Shown in pieces: positions 57,686 through 64,000 of a stretch of DNA of 64,000 nt. Within the stretch, counting starts at the first letter, position 1, and every line of letters starts with the position of its first letter. The stretch covers positions 21,203,650 to 21,267,649 of the forward strand of contig NC_079887.1 of NCBI RefSeq assembly GCF_029227915.1. Direction: 5' to 3'. Under the pieces are notes generated by a model. That model did not search any database. It saw only the letters and a program-made list of their open reading frames with translations, and was not told the origin of the DNA. The position numbers were made by a program, and so were the translations under genes. The DNA is from Hydractinia symbiolongicarpus (lineage: Eukaryota > Cnidaria > Hydrozoa > Anthoathecata > Hydractiniidae).

Positions 57686-57942
57686 TTTTGCAGCCGTTTT
57701 GAACTGATGAACCTTACTTTGTGAACAAAGTCTTCACAGACCAATATTAAACTTTCTTCGTTTAGGATATCTATCAAAGTTTTGGTTTTCATTTGACATT
57801 CAAACAGTAACAATACTGATGTATGGTTGTCATTACAAATACAAGCAAGGGGGAAGTGGGAAACTGCAGACGCACTGTTACATATAAAGATATTTTAATC
57901 AAGAGAGAGAATTATTATTATAATAATTATTCTGATTATTTA

Positions 57943-58165
57943 TATATTGTCACTCTGGTATTGAAAACACTGTTATTAATGTGAATCCTGTGTTCTGAAT
58001 TTTTACATTGTTTATACAACAGCATTCCTAATTTTCCTCACATGGTAGGAGTTGACCTGCAGCTGTGGTAAAAGCACTTGCCTGGGTGCCTGCACTGTGG
58101 AGTGAACCACAGACCTTGTTATTTTAAAGGGAACTCTATAATTACTAGGCCATAGACACTTGAAA
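57943..58165 (-). repeat. Second tRNA-related SINE family, copy 2
   Basis: It shares ATTGAAAACACTGTTATTAA and GGAGTTGACCTGCAGCTGTG with the 49577 copy. The minus strand carries CTATGGCCTAGTAATTATAG (A-box-like) and GTGGTTCACTCCAC (B-box-like). Confidence 0.55.
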
Positions 58166-59429
58166 TAATGTTTTCCACATTATATCATCAATGCAAAGTA
58201 TAAGGGATGGTCGAATTTCAATTTTAATTGCCATGACTGACATATATAACAAAGATTTACAAATATGCCTTTATTCTGGTATCAGTACAGTACCAATAGA
58301 ACAAAATTCCAACATGATATCTGATGACCTATTTTTTCAAAAAAAATTATGATCTTAAGCAGGCCATAAAATTTGTGGGTAATGATTGTTCTGTTACGCC
58401 ATTTCACCCTAACCGTGAAATAAATGGCATGAACAATTTTTTCACTACCCTAGTGTATTAATATTTTACGTATATAATTTTACGATTTACTTGTAACAGT
58501 TGTTTTTTTTATTTGTCAACCTTGTTCATGCTGCCATGTTTGTTATTAATAGTAATCAAGATAATTTTACATGAAGGACATCAATAGTGTGACACAAATT
58601 ATACCAACCTTGCCCCAGCCAGGGACTGCAGCTGGAACTGGCAGTACCCAAAAACCTTTGACCTCCTTAAGCTTTTATCAATGGGAAAAATAGCATATGC
58701 TATAGACAAGTTTGCCAAACACCACTAGGATGAAATGTCAACAGGAATTTGGTGACCAGGTAGTGATGCAACATTTGCGTGACAGAAGTCAGACAATTGT
58801 TAGAATACATATTTTTTTGCAGTTACAAAGATTAAAACAAGTTACCTGCTATATTATCAGTATTTTCATTTATCATTACCCCATTATTGTAGATCATTTA
58901 AAAACGTTTATATTGCCAGTAAAAAGCAACACTTTTCTGATTACTAAATATGAAACAGTAAGTTACCTGTCCTGAGCTTTTTGAACCTTTCATCCCCAAG
59001 TTCTCATCTATGTTAGATGACTTCACCATGCATAATTCTATATAAAGATGTTTCAGGGTGCTTGTCAGGATTTGAAAATTATTGAATTCTCTCGAAAATA
59101 TTTCTGTTTAGTTTACGTTGTCTTATAGTAACTTGTTTTATTTGCATGTCTTTGATACTCCATTTTCTGGAATGTTTGGTAATGCTATTTTGAGTCTTTT
59201 TATGTTTGACTCGAGTTTCCCTTAATTTGTGCATGTGTTCAAAGACTTTGAAATATGGAAAATATTACTGCAAAAGAACGTGAAACTAGCCATGAAAATG
59301 GGAAAAAACCTTGAAACGTTAAAAAGTGGTAAAATTTTTGCAGACATCCTTGCTTTGATACATGTGTAGGTAAATTGTTTTTTGTCAAATGAACAGCATA
59401 AGATTGTATGTTTTTTTCAATTATTGTAG
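58166..59429. other. Upstream of the first 5-phosphatase exon
   Basis: No exon chain supported. A frame at 58580-58800 (GTGSTQKPLTSLSFYQWEK, then stops) looks like a decayed fragment. Earlier exons of the 5-phosphatase should lie here or further left. Confidence 0.35.
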
Positions 59430-62115
59430 GTTTGTGGTATCATCTTGGAATGTTCATGGGCTTCCACCTAAAAATGATAATTTAGACGAGTGGTTGCACT
59501 TACTGGAAGATCATCATGACAAATTAGCAGATGTCTATGTTATTGGGTGTGTAAATTGAAAATCTCTTTTCACTTTGAAAAAAAAGGTTAGGGTTCTAAC
59601 CTTAACAGTGGATATATTTGTTGTGTTTGTTTGAGGTAAATCCTGTTTAACATTTTAGCATTCAAGAAATTCCATCAAGTCCACCATCACTTCTCCTTGA
59701 CTACTACATTCGAAATGATCCTTGGACCAAGAGACTACTTTTGTTTCTTAGTACGAAGGGAATTGTTATGGTGAGCATATAATTTTTCATAAAAAAAATT
59801 GCATACCCTGCTGAGATATTGAATTATAACAACACATACTATTGGGTGTTAGTTTTTCTAAATATTTAAAATTCTAACCCTGGAAATTTGGTTTCTGTAA
59901 ATATATTGACTTTCCCATAAAATAGATATGGTATGTTTATTGATATAAAAATTGCAGTTGTACAAGGCTATTCATAGTTTAAAATTATAGAAAACTTTGT
60001 TTTTTTTAAAAAATGTTAGGTCTTTCATTGCTTAAAATTGGAAAAAACTTTGGCATATTGACAAAATGTTTGTACAAAAGCTCCTGGCATATTTAATAAA
60101 AAATTCTGTAGCCTTGCTCAGGGTGAGCATTGTTACAGGATGGGACTTTCAAAGGTTTTAGCTTTTTAGAATTTGGAAAAAGCTTTGCTTGTTGTGATTT
60201 TATGATTGACATACCATCTTGAAGTATAAATAAATTGCATTGTAAGTTTTTACCATCTAAGGCATTTTCTCTCTAACTTTTAGGTTGATTCTGTTCGAAT
60301 GATGGGTTTGCTACTGTTGGTAGCAACGAAGCCACGCCATTTACCACACATACGAGAAATCCGAACCACATACACACGAACAGGTTTCTATGGATTATTA
60401 GTAAGTCAGTCATGCTTAATTAACACCATATTTTTAAACAGGAAATCGTTTTTCTCTGATCTTGGTGTTAAATATATTGTGTTCTCTTGTGTAGGGAACC
60501 AAGGGAGCTGTGAGCATTAGATTTGATCTTTATAATGAATCGTTTTGTTTTGTAAATAACCATTTTGTTGCTGGTGATCAGTATAGCCTCCAACGGAATG
60601 ATGTAAGATTTTATTTTTTAATTTGGTGTGTCTGTTATGCTGATTAGCCCAATAAAATATGAAAGTGTAAACAACTTTTATAATTATTGCATAACATATT
60701 ATTGTCTTTTTTACAGCACTTCCAAGCTGTCATCTCAAAAACTCTTTTTCCTAATTGCGAATCAGCATTGATTACAGATAACAGGTGAATCATTTGTTTA
60801 GTATGTCAAAGGTATCTGAGTGGAAAAGCATAAAATAAAATAGTTAGTTTGAATTAAGTATATAGTTGAATATTTATCATAGCACATCCGTATTTCATTC
60901 TCAACAGAGAATACTTCACCCCGATCAGACCTCTGATCATGACGGGTGAGTATAATGCATGTAAGTCATATTGAAGAAGAACTACTTTGTTTATCACTAA
61001 CATACTGCCAAGCAGTGAGCAGGATTCGATCCGCGGTCCCCAAAACTGGGAGCCGCAGACGAACCCACTCAATATGACTTACACGCATTATACTCGCCCG
61101 TCATGATCAGAGGTCTGATTGGGGTGAAGCATTCTCTGTTGAGAATGAAATACAGATGTGCTATGATAAATATTTACCTATATGTATACCCACCATCTGG
61201 ATAAACTATCTGAGTTCATCACTAACATATTGCCGCACGTAGTGTAGTGGGTTCATCTGCGGCTCCCGATTCTGGGGACCGCGGATCGAATCCCGCTCAC
61301 TGCTTGACAGTATGTTAGTGATAACAAAGTAGTTCTTCTTCAATTTCACTTAAGTAGTTGTTTACATAGATCATGTCTCAACATAAATCAGCAAATTTCA
61401 TCGTAACCGCATAATTCACGTTTACCTATTAATCCTAGGGCTTAAAATATCCCTCTGAAAATTATGAAGTATACACGGTGTAGTGACAATAAATGTTACT
61501 TTATTGCAATAAATTTAAAAAAAAAATTGAAACAACTAGAGGGTTTTGAAGCAATAAAAAAATTAACAACATCTCCAATCATTTGAAGAAAATTGTTTTG
61601 TTTTTTTGCTATTTTTTTTTTGCCATTGTAACAATAAATTACCATGGCAACATTTGTTAGGACATGTCAAATGTTTTAATAATCCTGGTTAAAATAGAAA
61701 CTTGCAAAATCCTAATCAACAAAACGTTTTTTTTTGGAAGTTATAAAAACTTGAGACAACATTTTAAAACATAGCAGTTGTCCCTGCTGCTGAAAAAACC
61801 TTTAATCTATAACTGGCTATTCATTTTATTTCATGTAACATTTTAATGTCAACTTTCATACTAACACAAAGAATCAGATATTTATATTGGAGTTATACGA
61901 CGATTGTACAGTAGTAAATCTTTCTGTTGATCCTCTGCTTAATCTGCTGTTTTCCGCAATCACATTTTCTTTTGGTTCATGAATTTTAAAATTGTTTTTT
62001 AAGATATGTCATTATGCTTGGTGATTTCAACTACCGTATAGATGACTTAGAAATATCTAATATAAAAGAACTAGTCAATAAACAAGACTTTGAAGCTCTT
62101 CTCGCAAATGATCAG
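59430..62115 (+). CDS. Inositol polyphosphate 5-phosphatase (INPP5K/J-like), partial
   Basis: Six exons: 59430-59546, 59659-59770, 60284-60400, 60495-60602, 60717-60784 and 62004-62115. All have GT/AG borders with matching phases (2, 0, 0, 0, 2, 0), about 211 residues open at both ends. Catalytic-domain motifs in order: FVVSSWNVHGLPP at the start, VYVIGIQEIP with the Mg-binding Glu, YTRTGFYGLLGTKGAVSIRF, FVNNHFVAGDQYSLQRND with the motif His and Arg-Asn-Asp, and YVIMLGDFNYRIDDLE with the GDxNYR motif. The final catalytic block (PAWCDR type) and any SKICH domain are not in the window. Known role: removes the 5-phosphate from PI(4,5)P2, PI(3,4,5)P3 or soluble inositol phosphates. The intron before the last exon (60785-62003) contains a palindromic repeat. 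Confidence 0.9.
60867..61178. mobile_element. Palindromic element with about 110-bp arms
   Basis: Arms 60867-60975 and 61068-61178 are near-perfect inverted repeats (e.g. TCATGACGGGTGAGTATAAT pairs with ATTATACTCGCCCGTCATGA, and TGAAATACAGATGTGCTATG with the left arm). The 92-bp centre is a tRNA-like unit on the minus strand. It lies in the last 5-phosphatase intron. Confidence 0.75.
61207..61345 (+). repeat. tRNA-like repeat with short terminal inverted repeats
   Basis: An A-box-like GTAGTGTAGTGGGTTCATCT and B-box GGATCGAATCCCGC are bounded by ATCACTAACATATTGC (61217) and CAGTATGTTAGTGAT (61308). The unit is an inverted copy of the centre of the adjacent palindrome. It is not a foldable tRNA gene. 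Confidence 0.6.
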
Positions 62116-64000
62116 GTTTGTTATTTTCGGCTGCTTGTAGAATATTTTATAAACAACTGTGTTTTTAAGGCTGTTTTTACTTTTTGATGGAATATCAACA
62201 GTTGTTGTTCTTCATGTCAGCACTCAACAATTGTCAACCTAAATACCAACTTGTTAACTAAAACTCTTCAGCGGTATTGGTAAATTTTTCAGCTATAATT
62301 AATTTTTTAGTTTGAACGTCAATTGAACATGGGAGGTTTTTAATCTCAATTTCTGGAGAAATTTTGCTGTTGGATTTTCCACGGGCTAACGACTAGTATA
62401 ATAAGTTTACTGAAGTGAACAAGCATGTGACATTTTCATGTTGGTATTATTTTTTCTATCTAAAATAAGTTGAACTAAAAAGGTTGAGCGATGAGTAGAA
62501 TTTGAATAGAACATAGGAATATCCATTTGCATGCTTTTTTAGCAGTTAATATTAATATTACTTGTAAACAAGTAAAGCAAAAGTGTCTTGTGACATTTCA
62601 AGTGCAATGCATTAATCTTTTAGCTTCACTTGCCCAGGGCAGAACATTTCCTTTGAAATGTCATTCAAGACTTCCAATATTAATACCAGTAATACCATAA
62701 TCGCCTATAACTTCGCCAGGATTGATACTAGAGAAGGTTATACATGCTATTAAGCTTTTAAGAAACATCATTTATCTGTACGCTTCTTTGATAACATTTC
62801 TGACAAGCATTGTTAATTTCTCTATCATAAAACTTACTTTCTACACCTTAGAAACTGAGGCTGCTACTTTTGCTATTTCTCTCAAGCCCACTATTTGCAT
62901 GTGATCTACACTGTATCTTAAATTGATCTGCTTTTCATCGGAAATTGTCTTTAGTATTCATATCCTTTTTCCAATTTATATTTGATAGCACCAATTATTT
63001 TGTTGTTTGTGTCATAACTTGTTCATGTGACAATGTGCTCAGTTGAGCATCTTCAAAATGTTGCCTTCCTTTTTGCCAAATTGTTACGGATTATAATATT
63101 TACTAGCGATAATGAAAATTTTTAAAATAATTATTTTCGACTAAATACGAAATTGTATATATATGGTGGGTGCTGTGTTTTAATAAACATTTTCAAATTA
63201 TTTCTGAGAGTGTAAATGTGAAGACCATGATCCACCAACTTAACAAGTTTTTAATTAACTTGCTGTCATAAAGGTTTTTTTCTTATATTAATAAGCTTTG
63301 ATACAGATGTAGTTATGCTGGTTATCCTTCCATGACAAATTACCAGTGATAACTTTCGTTGTAATGCGATTTATAAGTTCTCAACGAAGGTAACTCGTTA
63401 ATAAATCAATATAGATTGAACAGCATTCAAAAAACTTTGATGCTTTCTCTGTTTTATTCTTAGCATCTAGAAGATTCCTGCCGTATTTAGATCAAATAAT
63501 TACTTGCTTTTTCCAGAACTTCTTGTTTTAGATCTAAGGGAAGTTCAAATCTGATTTACTTTTTGGAAGGTTGCGTTTGATGCTATGACCTGTGAAACAT
63601 AAAAAACCCAACACCAGTCACTAGAACGAAAAACATGTTTGCAACAATGTTGATAGTGAAAAGGATGTTCAAACTAAAATGAGAATAAAATGTAAATTAT
63701 AATTGATGGCAATTTGAAAACTGGCAAGTGTTTTGAAGGAAAAAGATAGAAAAGATAGGAAAGCTCGTGAAGGAAGCCTGTGAGCTTGTCATAAAATGTA
63801 GCTCCACAAGCAAAAATGAATTTATGCAATGCATTACTGTAGGGTGCATTTATATCACATTCAGGGAGTATTCTTTGATCTAATAAATTGTAAACGTAAT
63901 TTAAAACACATATGCATGGTCGTCCAGCTTTTTTGTTTTTCTTTTAGTAATATTTCGACCTCCTTATTGTAAACGTAGTTTCTGCAGATAATTCACTTGT
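62116..64000. other. Right edge, intron of the 5-phosphatase gene
   Basis: No further 5-phosphatase exon found, so the intron is longer than 1.88 kb or the next exon escaped me. A fragment of the ACGGGCTAACGACTAGT repeat lies at 62380-62397. Confidence 0.4.

Noticed and set aside
58580-58800. Frame with PQPGTAAGTGSTQKPLTSLS
   Set aside because: Two stops follow at once and no splice structure supports it; a weak likeness to the LSFxEY motif of the 2-4.6 kb pseudogenes is too short to use.
59255-59315. MENITAKERETSHENGKKP as first exon of the 5-phosphatase
   Set aside because: It reaches a TGA before any donor that could join the exon at 59430 in phase.
61240-61305. Functional tRNA gene (also 13715, 26780 and 51540)
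   Set aside because: A and B boxes are recognisable but acceptor and anticodon stems do not pair, and each block belongs to a repeat.

Overview
This is a eukaryotic, animal-type window. It is strongly AT-rich, and its protein-coding genes are split into short exons with GT/AG borders and short in-phase joins, separated by long introns and long repeat-filled intergenic stretches. The proteins (golgin CASP, SRSF1, an RSP4/6-type radial spoke head protein, MTFP1, neuferricin, an inositol 5-phosphatase) are metazoan. The repeat content (THAP/P2RX7_C-type transposon, tRNA-headed SINEs, very short MITEs ending in a CCTGGGGACGAGGTTG-like motif, TTAA-bounded MITEs) looks cnidarian, most likely hydrozoan. 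The species call is inference from style only.

Layout. 0.8-16.7 kb: 15 exons of the 3' two thirds of a CASP golgin gene (+), whose second visible intron carries a tandem duplication of a small decayed gene. 17.4-18.1 kb: a compact three-exon gene (-) for a 68-residue secreted-type protein I do not recognise. 18.1-26.3 kb: no host gene, but a 2.4 kb Kolobok-like transposon with convergent THAP and P2RX7_C-like coding remnants. 26.4-29.9 kb: SRSF1 (+), intron 1 more than half SINE. 31.4-32.9 kb: intronless radial spoke head gene (-) with two perfect CRE palindromes just upstream. 34.0-37.5 kb: four-exon MTFP1 (-), head-to-head across 184 bp with a stathmin-like coiled-coil gene (+, 37.7-39.1 kb). 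40.5-43.8 kb: three-exon neuferricin/CYB5D2 (-). 43.8-59.4 kb: a roughly 15.6 kb gene-poor stretch packed with MITEs, SINEs and satellites. 59.4-62.1 kb: six exons of an inositol polyphosphate 5-phosphatase (+) that runs off the window.

The genes are unrelated housekeeping, ciliary, mitochondrial and signalling genes and form no pathway. The most interesting material is the unrecognised secreted peptide gene, the THAP/P2RX7_C transposon, the duplicated decayed gene inside CASP, the 61-nt intron or frameshift in the stathmin-like gene, and several structured repeats, notably a 1.07 kb element with perfect 39-bp terminal inverted repeats and an exact 53-bp internal array. Exon joins were made by hand from phase, splice sites and family resemblance; no alignment could be run.
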